Notes under the pieces: generated by a model
What the model saw: only the letters and a program-made list of their open reading frames with translations
The model's database searches: none
Told to the model about the DNA's origin: nothing
Program-made: the position numbers and the translations under genes
NCBI GenBank assembly: GCA_009760855.2
Contig: WPIO01000012.1
Location: 6,507,501 to 6,571,500, forward strand
DNA length: 64,000 nucleotides
Direction of reading: 5' to 3'
DNA from: Cristatella mucedo
Lineage: Eukaryota; Bryozoa; Phylactolaemata; Cristatellidae
Part shown: positions 32,795 through 44,420 of the stretch, piece after piece
Position numbering within the stretch: the stretch's first letter is position 1
How the letters are laid out: every line of letters begins with the position of its first letter

Positions 32795-33306
32795 GTTCAC
32801 TTTTAGGTTCCTTTAGTCTATGGCTCCAGCCTATCTCTCCGACATACTCCCCCATCAGGCCAAGCATCGTACCATCCGCTTTGTGGAATCCAACAGTCTA
32901 GAAATACCTCGTACAAACCTTAAATCCTTTGGAGACCGTGCATTTAGTTCGTATGCTCCCAAAGCCTGGAACTCCCTCCCGACCTGCGTCAGAACATCCC
33001 CTGACCTGACCACATTTAAAAGGAACTTAAAACACACCTATTTAGGACAGCATTTAGTGGGTCGCTGTGATTCGTCCTTCATGTGCTTATGCGTGCTGAT
33101 ACTGTGCATGCTGCCACTAAGCGCATTTGCATGCTGACCCTGTGCATGTCACCCCTAACCATATTATTCATTTTGTTTGTTTTTCAAGCATGATTTTACT
33201 TACCATTCAATTGCATTTCACTTTGCAGCAAATGTAAAGCGCCTAGAGAGAGATTAAGTTCTCTGAGGGCGCTTTATCAAGTACATTGTTGTAATTATTA
33301 TTATTA
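32795..33306 (+). mobile_element. LINE-A 3' end, sense
   Basis: About 500 bases from the last part of the RT frame (32820-33060) through the stem-loop (about 33235-33285) to the (ATT)n tail. The extreme C-terminus is frameshifted. Confidence 0.9.
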
Positions 33307-33309
33307 AGT

Positions 33310-34270
33310 TAAGCCACTGGCTGAAAAGTCAAAACAAGCAATGCCGCCAGACTGCTCTTATCTGAATCAATTCTTATATGACCTTTACTTATAAGATTGT
33401 GAGTCACGGGGCTCCAAATGTAAAAATAAAAAGATCGCTAATAGAAATCCGACAAAAATAATCCAGGTCCGATTAGAATACGCATCAAGCAAAGCATGCC
33501 TTGGCAGCTCGACGGCTCATCAGCTAGCCTTCGGCTTATCTTATACGAAGCCAAAATGCCAAGGCCTCCAGCAACCACCCCTGTCAAATACTCGAGACTA
33601 CTTCTTCCTACACTTTGGAAGGACAGTTTTCACAGTCGAAATACGTTTGGCTAGCATTCGAATCGTAGCAGTCGCAGTGTCAGAAGAGTAAGGAAACTCG
33701 AGGGTAATCAATCTAGGATTTTGTTTTCAGTTGACTTTTTCAGTATTCGATCTCCCGACCTGCCGAGTTTCTAACTTGATTTGCTCAGCCTGCCATTCAC
33801 ATGCACAATCCATTCGCTTGCGCTGCAAATGACCGGACAGCGAATTAGCTAGTTGGGGCATGCGGATATAATTGAGTATGCAACTTGTGCAATGTATTTT
33901 GATTAACTTTTCATTTACAAGAAGCTTGCATATATCCGTGAGAGATTAATAAGGGGCGGCGGAATTCGGGCTTGCGGACAATTCGTGCTCTTTGCGGATT
34001 TTGGCTCATAGTGGCTCATTGGCTCATAGCTAAGCTTCCTAGTTTTGCTCTTTTGGCTGACGCAAGTCAGAATTTCGAACGAAATTTTTGTACCGCCATT
34101 TGCTTTCCCGAATCGGAAATAGTATGTAGCTGCTGTTGAATTTGAATGCGTGTGGCCAATTACCTGTCCTAAAGAGTTTCCCTTACGAATAGCCCAGACC
34201 TGCTGCTGCCTGGCATTCAAATAATGCAAATATGTCATTGATTACCGATGAAGTCCCCTACCCTCTGAAA
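33310..34270. other. No recognised feature
   Basis: Sequence between LINE copies. A 107-codon minus-strand frame (34238-33915) has no recognisable motif. I see nothing else. Confidence 0.45.
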
Positions 34271-34274
34271 ATGG

Positions 34275-35105
34275 CATTTGTCAGTCCACTCATTAAAAAG
34301 TCTACAAAAGATCATGAGAGTTTGAGTAACTGTCAGCAAGTCTTCCTTTAGTTGCTGGCCCAGCAACTAAACAATTACATCAGTTAGTCGGATATTTCTA
34401 GCAAACTCCAATCGGGGTTTTGAGCTAACCATCCCAAAAAGGTGAGTTTTCAGTGACCTTCTGAGCAATACTGATCAGGCTAGACCATCTCTACCAACGT
34501 TAAACTAGGTTAGGCCCGACCTCAATGAGAGATCTCAAGTGTAGATGAAACGGCTGCCGGTCGTCTAGGGAGCCCTTAAAGCAGCGGTTCTCAACCACCA
34601 TAATGCCGAAACCCTTTAGTACAGTTCCTCACGTTGCGGTGACCCGCAAACATACAGTTATTTTGTGCAAAGTATGGAAATGCGTGTTTTGCGATGGTCT
34701 TAGGTGACCCCTGTTAAAGGGCCGTTCGACCGCCCAAGGGGTCGAGACACTCAGGTTGAGAACCGCTGCCTTAAAGTTTGGAACACCTCAGGATTCGGTC
34801 TTAAGTACTGTTTTATTCTCTCTCTCTATACTCTCCCTCTGGCCTATGTCATCGCCAAGCACTATGATAGCTTTTATTTTTAAGCCACTAACACAATGTT
34901 GACCTATCGTTTGAACTTTCTTAACCTAGCTCATCGCCTGACTCGTACAGTTTCCTCACTGCCGTAAACGAAAACATTCACGTTTAGATGGCTACTAACT
35001 TCCTGAAGCTAAGCAATTATACGACTAACCTAATGCATATAGAAAACCTAGTGTCACTCAAAATTTGGCAGACCTAGTGCTCAATATTTTGTCGGCTAGC
35101 ATCAC
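34275..35105 (+). mobile_element. Decayed LINE-A-like RT region
   Basis: Old sense copy: AAAATGGCATTTGTCAGTCC corresponds to the AVVRPLLKKA region, CAAACTCCAATCGGGGTTTT to the FQSGF region, and TACTCTCCCTCTGGCCTATG (about 34830) to the YTLPLADVIA region. Many stops. It is split by a hAT insertion at 34582-34768. Confidence 0.65.
34582..34768 (+). mobile_element. SPIN-like non-autonomous hAT element (187 bp) with 8-bp TSD
   Basis: Terminal inverted repeats start CAGCGGTTCTCAACC at both ends. The exact 8-bp duplication CCTTAAAG flanks it at 34574-34581 and 34769-34776, as expected for hAT transposition. On the minus strand the interior reads GGGGTCACCTAAGACCATCG and AAAACACGCATTTCC, which I recognise as the SPIN/related Charlie-type hAT core. 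No transposase. The perfect TSD suggests an insertion younger than the LINE it disrupts. Confidence 0.88.
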
Positions 35106-35106
35106 G

Positions 35107-35375
35107 CAACGACATCTACTCTCCAACTGCCGACTATGGCACATCTTTTTCAGCGGTCCTGAACTGCTACTTCTATGCTACTCACTACCTCAACTGCTCT
35201 CCTAACTCTGCTATGCTTCCCACTTTCTCTTTGTTGCGTGAGACGAAGTCTGTTGGCTACCGAATGCGTACCGAAAGCCGCTTAGGCTGTGAGTGCGCTA
35301 TACAAAACTCTCCTGCGTAACACCCACATGGTCTTTATGACTTTGTGGAGTTACTGACGGAGATACACACACACA
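35107..35375 (+). mobile_element. LINE-B 3' tail
   Basis: Very close to 54125-54385 (CTGCCGACTATGGCACATC, GCTATACAAAACTCTCCTGC), ending in an ACACACAC repeat in place of ATTACA. Confidence 0.88.
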
Positions 35376-35394
35376 CTCACGTAACGTCCGCCCG

Positions 35395-35850
35395 TTATCT
35401 ATGTGAGTGTACTAGTCGAAAAAGACTTGACACTAGATGAGCACATGTCCTCCAATGTCAAGGTGGCCAAGTTTTATGAAAGAAATACCGGGAACTGCTT
35501 AGATTTGAATACGATAGCCGAACTAGTTCGGTCGTTTGTGACATGCGGTCTGGATTATTGCCATTTCATTTATTTAGGATTCTCAGCATGTGTCCTAATC
35601 GTCTGCAGCTGGTGCACAACTCCGCCGCTCGTCTGGTCCGTTGTCAACGGCGTTGCTACCGTATCACACCGCTTCCGTCCAAGTTTCATTGGCTCCCTAT
35701 CAAGCATCGAATCGATTTCAAGATCCCCAATCCGGCTTATAGGTCACTTTACTCGCTTGCACCTGCACCACCTATTCTACCTCATTGCCTATTAAGTACA
35801 TTGTCACACCACCCGCTTCTCAGCAACTAGTCATCTCGCGGCCTTTCTCA
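35395..35850 (+). mobile_element. Diverged LINE-A-like C-terminal RT fragment
   Basis: Frames at 35403-35830 contain LQLVHNSAARLVRCQRRCYR, ITPLPSKFHWLPIKHRIDFK and YRSLYSLAPA, the thumb/C-terminal pattern of LINE-A at clear divergence; split between two frames. Confidence 0.75.
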
Positions 35851-37515
35851 CTAAATTAAAAGATCTTTGGGGGATCGAGCCAACAGCGTATGTGCACAGA
35901 AAGCCTGGGCAAGAAGCTCTGCCCAAGGAAAGCACGTGCTTGCAGTAAGGTCAGCGGCCGATCGACGTGCCGAGTTCCCGTAAGATTTTCGGCAAGTTGG
36001 AGAAATGGTGCTTTGGAAATTCTGTTGTAATTCTCTTGACGAGATATGGTGGCAAACTGCCGGGGGCTCTCGATTAATATCTCTACTGCACCGAGCATTC
36101 GATAATGTCTGCTCACTTTCATTCTCGTTCTGCATAGCTGTTGTAGATCAGAGACCGAGCGAGCCCCTCGTACTCCCGAGTTACGCCTACGCCAGCGTCC
36201 GAGTTAACTCTCCCAAGTACCGTACGAGCTAAGCATGATGCTAGTCGTCTTGCAGATCATAATCGTACGGTGCAATAAGCAATAACCGAGATTGCTACTA
36301 CCAATTCATCAAAGTCCGCGCGTAGCTCGTTTCCAGTTTGTTATGGATCTGGTTTAATGTTTTGTTCGAGCAGCATCCCTCTTCAGAAAGCTCCACAGTT
36401 TGACAGCTTCATTGTAAAGTAAACAAGCCAGGGAGATGCTGTGCGAGAACGCTCGCATCTCAGGACTGACCACGAACCATTGGTACTACTTCTTTATGTT
36501 GACTGCATCTAAAAGTATGCCTACCGAAAGATAACTCATATAATAGTGGACGAAGCTACATGCAGCTTTTTGGGAGAGCTGCTTCGGCGATCTTAGCTGG
36601 TACGCTTCGTGTTAATCTAACAAGCATTTATCATATAAGTTATGGAAAGACGTTAACTCCAAAGCTGTCTACTAAACTGTGATAAAAACTATTGACGAGT
36701 TCGGAGTTTATATCAATGTTGTGCAAGCGTTAGTGACTGGTAGAGCAAGCTGCATGAAAAAAATATTCCGAGATATTTTGAAAGCTAAATACTTTGGTCA
36801 ATTGACTAACTTGCTCGATATATTTGTTGACTCTCGTCTGGACACCGTCCGCTATTTAATGCAGATTTAAGCCAGTCGCGTGCCTAAAAAGAGCATTTTC
36901 ACCATTCCCTCAAACGCCGATGGCAATACCTGGACTTCATAAAAAGTAAAGGCGCCCCTACCTGACCCGAAGCTACTGTCATCACTTTGCTAACGCTTTG
37001 ACTGCCTCCGGTCTAGCTGAAGATTATTTGGCCACCAGCAAAGACCACTATTCAATTCGAGATTTAGCCATGCAGATTAAATAAGCGAGTGAGGCTGAGT
37101 CCTTGAAAACTTTCAAGACTGTCCTGGTAGCCAGTCTAAGCGCCTTAAAGGCTCAAGCTCTTCTTGTTGTTGAATAAACCGAGGAATGCTTAGAGGCTTT
37201 ACTGTGGAGTCATGAGGAAGTCCTCTAGCCCCTCAAACGTTTAGTTAAATGCATGAGTTGATGTTTTAAACTTACATTCAATTGCCGATACTGTTGTGGA
37301 ATGGTCTCGATCGTTAAGTACTGGATTGGTTGAACAGTATATATTATATTTTATTTGCTAATTTAACCACATCATTTTGCTTAGCGACGGAAGAGTCTTA
37401 ATGGCTATTGCCACCTCTTGCAGTTGGCCATCAAGGATCGGCAACGTCAGCATTCTAACCAATGACTTCGGTCGCAAAGAGCGAGTACCTTACATCCTGG
37501 GTTCGTGCCAAGACG
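35850..37515. other. No recognised gene
   Basis: A plus-strand frame at 36679-36870 and polyprotein-like broken text at about 36900-37200 (for example HFANALTASGLAEDYL-type reading) hint at an old retroelement, but no catalytic motif is visible and I do not assign it. Confidence 0.35.
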
Positions 37516-37519
37516 TCAT

Positions 37520-39150
37520 TAATATGAAATTAGTCTCAGGTCATACCCCAGCACCTTTAAACAACGCTGTAGTTAGACCACTACTCAAGAAAGCGACACT
37601 AGACCAAGAGAACTTGAGCAAATACCGCTCAGTCTCCCTTCTACCATTCCTATCAAAGATACTGGAACGAGTCGTCGCAGACTAGCTTAACTCATATATT
37701 GAAACTTCAAATCCTGCTAGTAAGTTCCAGTCTGGCTTTAGAGCTAATCACTCCACATAGTCAGCATTGCTCGGGTGTGCAACGACCTTTGGAATGCAGA
37801 CATGGGTAAAGTATCTTTGCTTGTTTTGCTCGATCTTTCAGCAGCTTTTGATACCATCGATCACAAAGTTCTTCTAGAGCGCCTCTCATCTCGCCTGGGC
37901 ATCACTGGCACTGCTCTGCAATGGTTCAGGTCCTATCTCAGTGGGAGACTTCAGAGCATTGACGTGAATGGACAAAGAGCATCCGAAGTACTTCTGAAAT
38001 ATGGTGCACCTCAGAGCTCTGTGCTAGGTCCGGTTCTCTTCACGATTTATACTCTTCCTCTTGCCGATGTAATTGCCATCCGAAATCTAGGCTTTCACGT
38101 TTATGCGGATGACACTCACTTGTACCTTTGCTCTTATCCCTCCCAGCCTTCGAGCATCTTGAATTCTCTCAACTCCCTGGCTGCATCTATTGATGACATC
38201 CGCACATGGATAGCAGCACATTTTCTTTAACTAAAGGATGATGCAATTAACTTACCAGTTATGGGCAAACCAAGCGTGATTCGGAAATGGAAAAGTTAAC
38301 GTTCAAAATCGGCTCTGCCAGCATATCTCCTGTTGAATCTACACGAAATCTAGGTGTCATGTAACAAAGTGACCTTTCGTTAGACGATTCAATCAGCTCC
38401 ACAATCAAGTCTGCCTACTTTTGGCTACGTAACATTGCTAGAATTTGGGCTAGTTTAGATAAAGATACCACATCTAAGTTGATCCATGCATTTGCGCATC
38501 CCGTCCTGACTTTTGTAACTCACTGCTTGCTGGTCTACCGGCCTGTGCACTCAGGCGCTTACAGCTGGTGCAGAACTCTGCAGGTAGGCTTGTCAGTCGT
38601 GAGCGTCGCTGTTGCCAAGTTACACCACTTCTCGCCGACTTCCGCTGGCTCCCAGTCAAGCAACGAATCAACTTTAAGGCTTTGTCGCTCACTGTTAGGT
38701 CCCTTCATTCTTTGGCTCCACCCTACCTATCGTATCTACTTCCCCATCATGCCAAGCATCGTGCCACCCGTTTTTCAGAGTCTACCTGTTTATCTACACC
38801 TCGTAAAAATCTCACATCATTTGGAGACCGTGCATTTAGTTCGAATGTCCCAATATCTGGAACGTATTCCCGACTTGCACCTCGATATCTCCTGACTCGA
38901 CCACATTTGTAAAGAAACTAAAAACGGATCTATTTATCACAGCATTTGCTGGGTCAGTGTGATTCGTCCTTCATGTGCTTTTGCGTGCTGACACTGTGCA
39001 CGCTGCCACTAACCATTTTATTCATGTTGTTTATCAAGCATGATACCTCTCACCATTTAACAGTGTTTCCTTGCAGCAACTGTAAAGCGCCTCGAAAGAG
39101 ATTGAGTTCTCTGAGGGTGCTTTATCAAGTGTATTATTATTATTATCATC
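37520..39150 (+). mobile_element. LINE-A copy, 1.6 kb, broken
   Basis: Longest sense LINE-A copy: starts near the AVVRPLLKKATLDQE segment (37565), followed by YRSVSLLPFLSKILERVVAD, an in-frame stop (37683), the 151-codon RT core (37775-38230) with DLSAAFDTIDH, a decayed GAPQSSVLGP (Gly changed to Ser) and VYADDTHLYL, then a frameshifted C-terminus and the stem-loop plus (ATT)n. Inactive. Confidence 0.92.
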
Positions 39151-39299
39151 AAGAGCGAAATGCCCGGGACCACTTTTTGTATCTTTCGCAATGCACGCAG
39201 CAAGCCAAAATGATAATTTGCAAGGCTACTTCCAGCTTACACGGCACTGCTGGGTTTTAGGGCTGGAAGCATTCTTGGCTCCAATGCAATTTTTCCATG

Positions 39300-39915
39300 C
39301 AAGACGTCAGTCTGTCTGGAAGCTGCTCAGCTCGAGCCGCGGCGCTGCGTGGGTCTGAGCCGCGAGGGTCCGCGGCTTTTAGCCGCGAGGGGCTCATACC
39401 CACGCCGCGCTGCTGCGGTGGAAACTGCGCGGCACATCCTGACTCATTGTCGCCGCAAACACGGCGGACCGACGACAGCCGCTTGCGTGGACCGACTCCG
39501 CGAAAGATGGCGGCGACGGCGCCCGTCGCGCGTCGGCTCGCGCGCGCGGGCGCCAAGACGGCGCATTTGCTTGCGGCTTTGGGTCGCGCAGCTGCGCTTC
39601 GACCGCGCGGTGTCGCGCTCAGCCGCGCTTTGCAGGCTGTTCAGGTTACCCGCCGCCGCGTCGTGGGATCGGACGGCTGTCCAGCTAGGCTGACATCGTC
39701 ATAGCCGTCGCCGCCGCCGCCTCCGCAACCGCCGCGGGCCCTGGCGGCCGCGGGTAGGGGCGAGGCAGCCGCAGCTGAGCCTCAGGGGTGCCGTGACCGA
39801 CTGCTCGGGCGGCGCGAGCCGGTTTGGCGGGAGGGGGAGAGATGTGCAGGCGCTCGAATAAATACGGCCGTCGCGGGAGTTTCCAGAGTGTATCGTGCAC
39901 GCTCGAGAAGGTCTC
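39300..39915 (+). promoter_or_regulatory. CpG-rich island before the secreted-protein gene
   Basis: Strong CpG enrichment beginning sharply near 39330. An AATAAATA TATA-like motif lies at about 39857, some 60 bases before the start codon at 39920, consistent with a promoter. Bases 39400-39470 also read VETARHILTHCRRKH, like the C-terminal Cys-His knot of some non-LTR retrotransposon ORFs, so part of the island may derive from such an element. Both readings are inferences. Confidence 0.4.
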
Positions 39916-39919
39916 TACG

Positions 39920-42823
39920 ATGGTAAGCCGTCGCATTTGCCTGGCTGGACGGGTGCGTGGAGATGCCGACATCCGCCGCCGACCCGGACTCGCGCATCGC
40001 CCGTGCGAACGCGCACTTGCGCGCGCTTCGATGTAATTTCAGACGCACGCCGTCGCGCTGCTAGCGCTCGCCGTCGGGGTTTTGGCTGGCGAGGATAACC
40101 CGATCGATGGCATCGCAGGTAGGTCGGCCGAAGGTGGCGGTGGCGGACTCACCGGCGGTAGAGAGCCGTGGGCGGCGGCCGCTTGCGGCGCTGCAGGCGC
40201 CGAACGCGGCGGGTCGGCGCCGCCAGCGCCCCGGCGCCGGCCAGCAAGAGCTCCACGGTATTTGCATCTCCGCGCGCGTTTCCGTATTAGGCGGCCGCCT
40301 GCTTTGGCAGCAAGAAGATCGAGTTTATCGCCGACGAGAAGAGCGTCTGCCACTTCTACAGGTGCATTGCTCGGCAGAAGCTCATTCGTGCTGAATGCGG
40401 GCTGGGCGCGTACGTGCCGGACGGATATAAGGTAATAAGGAAAAGATTGTCTTGATTTTTCCTCGTTCTTTTTAAAGCATCTTCTATCTGTGACGCAAGG
40501 TCGCACCCGTGTGGAATAGCCGCTTCGCCCGCAGGGTCGATCGAATCGTACGATGGACGCGACGTCGAAGTTCGGCAGGGTTTAGGATTTCTAATATACT
40601 TCATTATTAATAATAGTTAAAAAAAACAGTCGGGACTTCTCGCCTGTTGAGGGGGCCGGAAGCTGTGTCTGCCTAATGGGCTGGCTTTTGCTCGCTACTA
40701 GGCTCGGCCCAATGGATTTTCTGCCATCGAAGAGCGAGACTGCAATCTAGTCTCGTCCCAAAAGAAGTCGAACAGCACGGTTATTATTCGCTCCGAAATG
40801 CTTTGGTTCGCTGAGCTTATCCGAGTTCCAACTATCATTAGCCGACAGCTGAGGCGCTGGTCTATTTGGGCTGTCGCGAACGAGCTGCCTCGATGTGAGA
40901 TGTGCCTCGCCAGGAGGAGTACCTACGAAGCAACTGAATAGCGATTGCAGCAGCTGCGCGGGCGATGCGCCAACCGGAAGCTCTGCAATCCAACGAAGCC
41001 TCGCTGGTAACTCGTGGTAATGTGTCTTTACAGCTAGTGCTAAACCGCAAGTATTGACTAGTGGCTGTGCATGAAAGGAGTTCCTTAGCACTGTCAGAAA
41101 CTCCGGGGGGGGGAAGGGGCAGGGAGAACAAAACCAGCGGCAAGAAGAGCGCACGCCTCTCACGCAATAGGACGCAGAAACAAGAGACAGATGCAGCGCT
41201 GCCGCGTTTCCTCTATGCTACTTGTTTCTAATGCGGGCCTGAAGAATAGTAGCCAGCGGACTTTTCCCGTAGGTCCGCCACGAGCGAGTGAGGACTCGCT
41301 ATCGTCACAACCAGTCCAGTGATTTATTCAGACAAAGCTCGTAGCAGCAGCCCCGGTGCCCCGTAACGCAATAGTGATACTAATAATGCTTGTCATTAGT
41401 TTTTAATGCTACGAAAAGTCAGCAGGCTTCAGCAAACGAAGGAAAATGTACGCGGAGGTAGCGAATGCTGTGAGGAGAAGGCTGGGTTTTTAGCTTCTTT
41501 TTAAATATCAGGATGTCGTGACGTCGGTTGGTAGTGAGTTCCTGGCGTTGGAGAACCAACTGAAAGCATGGTCTCCAAAAGATTTGATGGTTACAGGTAC
41601 AGCTTCCAGACTAGACTCGGAAGAGCGATAGTGATATAATGCGAAGCTACATTAGCTGGTGCTGGGTCGGCCCAGGGGTTATTTAAGGTGCTCGAGGTCA
41701 ATGCGAATGTATTTGATGGCCCAGGTCGTCAGCTCGAGCCCCGTGGCATATGCGAAGTGCCTGAATAGAGATTCAATTCTCTCGGCGCTATACACATGAA
41801 TTATATATATATATATATATATATCGTTGGATTGGCTAGAGGTATAACAATGAAGGGATTAAAATTGAAACGCTGCTTGATGAGAAGCCACAGGTCGGTG
41901 AAAAGTGGTGTAATATGACAGCTGTTAAACGCTATGGACAGAGTTTAGCTGCAGACTTTTGCACCAACTTCGTCTCATTGCATGGACAGGAAGACTGGCG
42001 AATAGTACGTGACAGAATTCGAGTCGAGACCAATCTGTTGATCAACTGGATTTGGTATCATTGTCTTAAGTTACTGGGCCGTGATAGCCCATGACTTAAG
42101 GTGCCCACTCTTCACGATCAAGGTCGTGAGTTTAAATCCTGCAGCTGGGCGATCCTTCATATTGCCAACTGCAAGTGGTGGTGATAGCCTATAAGGCTCT
42201 TAAGCCGCTCTACGAATGAGGCTTACGAATAAGGCTGTTAAATTAGCTAATATTGGTTCTAAGCTGGCCAGAATTTTTTAATGGTACGTGGCTGAAAGTA
42301 TTTGGACTTTCTTTTTTACAGGCCGGATCGGAAAATCCGTGCTCCATGAAGTTTGATCAAAATGGTAATTTTAATTGCACCCGCGGCGGCAGCCGCGAAA
42401 GCAGGAATGACCCTCCAGAGTGCTACACGCATGAATTCCAAACGGTTCACTGTCAGCACGGAGGCACGCCTCGGTGGGAAGGGCGCCTGTGCTGGTGCCA
42501 ATGCCCTCAAGCTAACTCGGGATCGCCGGACTGCGCGTAAGTAGCGTCCAGTGTCGCCAGTCACGCTGCCTAACGCCGAGAGTGAAAAGCCGGGAGGCTT
42601 GCAGCGAGCTTTGCTTTGTTAATTGCAGCATCGAGACCGGACCGTCGCCGAGGCCTTCTCCGTCGCCGGACCCTGCGCAGGGGGCCGACCAAAGACGCCG
42701 TGGTGCCACCAAGCTCGTGGAGGCAGCAATCCGTGCAAAAACGGCGGCACGTGCTTAGATCAGTGCGACGGCTATGTCTGCGCATGCCCGCCATCGTTCC
42801 GGCATTCAAAGCACTGCGACTAG
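39920..42823 (+). CDS. Secreted chitin-binding-like / EGF-domain protein, provisional 5-exon model
   Basis: Exon 1 ends exactly with the ATG (39920-39922) followed by GTAAGC. Exon 2 (40043 to 40118 or 40122) supplies a signal peptide, [16 protein letters not shown]. Exon 3 (40311-40431) reads [20 protein letters not shown] and [11 protein letters not shown], a peritrophin-type chitin-binding cysteine pattern. Exon 4 (42322-42536) joins it in phase 0 and carries NPCSMKF then an EGF-like CQHGGTP ... CWCQCP. The last exon (about 42628-42823) contains [21 protein letters not shown] and a stop after KHCD, a second EGF-like domain. Two problems: the strong exon 2 donor gives phase 1 while exon 3 needs phase 2 (donor at 40122 would fit), and the exon 4/5 junction leads into a Pro-Ser-rich frame, not the EGF frame. 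Likely an extracellular matrix or mucus protein; exact family unknown. Confidence 0.5.
41420..42060 (-). mobile_element. Diverged LINE-A-like 3' region, antisense, in intron
   Basis: Antisense 3' RT region: GAGTTCCTGGCGTTGGAGAA, GCATGGTCTCCAAAAGATTT, then after a SINE1 insertion GAAGCCACAGGTCGGTGAAA and AGTTTAGCTGCAGACTTTTG. It lies between exons 3 and 4 of the secreted-protein gene. Confidence 0.75.
41655..41824 (+). mobile_element. SINE1 copy ending in (TA)n
   Basis: tRNA-like head with TTTAAGGTGCTCGAGG and B-box CAGCTCGAGCCCCGTGG, then GAAGTGCCTGAATAGAGATT, CAATTCTCTCGGCGCTATAC and a (TA)n tail at 41801-41824. It splits an antisense LINE copy. Confidence 0.85.
42078..42255 (+). mobile_element. 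SINE2 copy just before exon 4
   Basis: GGTCGTGAGTTTAAATCCTG B-box region, GCGATCCTTCATATTGCCAA, GGTGGTGATAGCCTATAAGG, and a tail with a partly duplicated GAGGCTTACGAATAAGGCTG. It ends about 65 bases before the exon 4 acceptor. Confidence 0.83.
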
Positions 42824-42829
42824 TTGTCC

Positions 42830-43780
42830 TGTGTCGAGAGTATCTTGTTTTTGTAACCACGGCGGTCTCTGCCAACACCGACGGGCGTTGAGCTGTGGAC
42901 AGTAAATTCCGTAAGAAGGCGCGAGATATGTTGGCGGCTTTGATTTCGATGACGCATGCAGGGTACGGCAAGCGAAAGCTCAACGGCGAGCTCACTTCCT
43001 TTGCATGCTGGAGACGCAGGCGAACTGTTTCCGCCGAGTTCCAAAGTCCGTTATTTCTAGCGTAATGTAACCGAAGCCCGTTCCGCAAACGCACACTCAG
43101 GCACCAGCGAGTCGATCATGGCTGAGTTTAAATTCAACACGGCAATTAGCGCCTTACTTTATAGAAGCAATTATTGCGATACACCCGAGGCTGGTTGTCG
43201 GTACAAAAACGTGTAAAGAGATCGCTGACTGGTTCGGGTGGGGCTGCGCTAGGATGCAGCGAACGACCGACCAGCGCGCTCGCACGCTCGCTCGAAGAGC
43301 GAGCGTGTCTCGTTGGTGGCACACGCTTTGGATTGCTCTAGGAGAGACGCTGGTGACTTGGTGATGGCTAATGATGTAAAAGCTATGAAGTGCAAAGCAT
43401 ATTGAAGGCCAGAGATTTTGATGAGGCGATACAAGTTGAGGCAAAAAGTCCGTCAAGGGTAAGACAGGGACATTAATAAATTCAGTGTTTACACACAGGG
43501 CCTTCCGCTGGCTGTGTGTCTGCGAGCAGAAAGATATTTCAGCAAGAGAAGATCCCTCCTTAAGGAAGCTTAAGCTGTGGAGGGGCATTTCGTTTGCTAT
43601 TCAGTGGATACCGAATCCCATCTGAATAGTTTAGCTAAGGAGACCGCATCAAAAGCTTTCAGGCAATCTACTGCCATTATAAATGGAATGAAATTTGGTT
43701 ATCTCGGAATGTCTTGGTGAAACCAAAGAATTCACAAGTTTCTGTCCCGTGCTAGATGGAGTTTCTCACTAAAATGTTGT
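42830..43780. other. No recognised gene
   Basis: Sequence after the second EGF exon. A 144-codon minus-strand frame (43588-43154) shows no domain. The 43400-43760 part may be an old LINE piece, not assignable. Confidence 0.4.
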
Positions 43781-44345
43781 GCGTAGCGGACCGTTGCAGA
43801 TTGCAAAATACTTCCAACATTCACGTTGAAACCCGTAGCAACAGTTAGGTCCGCTCATTTCTCGACAGTCTTGAGAACGTAGGTTTGGTCTAACACGTCA
43901 ATCGTACCAATCACGTCAGTGGCCACAAGCTGTTTTTTTTATCACTACGGATGTATGGCCCACTAACCTCCATGTGTGCCCGCGGACCCTCTCGAATCGT
44001 TGCTCGGTCTCGCTTACTGTTCCTGCTCCGTTGTACGTACAGGATAACGTCGAGTCTGTCTAGTGACGCAACTCAAAAAGCATTGGCCAGGACAAATATT
44101 TTAAACCTGTATTTGAGACAGGTCGTCTTCTTGATCTGCACCGAAATCGACCGACAGCCTTGCTGATCCTCACTGATGCAGCGAACATGATGCTTAGGAG
44201 TGCTCATAACGAGCATGCTCCAGTACACGCTGTCCGTGCATAGAGTCGTGGAGATTCCTTTAAATTTATGAAGAAACTTCAAAAAATGGCAGGCTCGGGC
44301 GCCGTTTTCAAAAGTCCGGGTCTGATTAAAATCCAGTCGATTTCC
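43780..44345 (+). mobile_element. LINE-B endonuclease/linker fragment
   Basis: Bases 44125-44345 match 52110-52330 of the long LINE-B copy (CAGGTCGTCTTCTTGATCTG, ACTGATGCAGCGAACATGAT, GGAGTGCTCATAACGAGCAT). The 5' part (43780-43930) resembles a decayed endonuclease region. No tail. Confidence 0.7.
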
Positions 44346-44369
44346 AATGCCTCCTTTGAGACAAGAGGT

Positions 44370-44420
44370 AGACAGACAAGACAGACAGACAGAGACAGAC
44401 AGACAGAGACAGACAAGAGA
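44370..44420 (+). repeat. (CAGA)n short tandem repeat
   Basis: Imperfect CAGACAGA/CAGAGACAGA units following the LINE-B fragment. Confidence 0.9.

Noticed and set aside
39685-40506. Long overlapping frames on both strands in the CpG-rich segment
   Set aside because: High GC depletes stop codons; only the frame with signal peptide, splice sites and cysteine pattern is supported.
42253-42321. ATG at 42253 as start of the EGF-containing protein
   Set aside because: It lies in the intron just upstream of a clear acceptor; exon 3 joins 42322 in phase 0.
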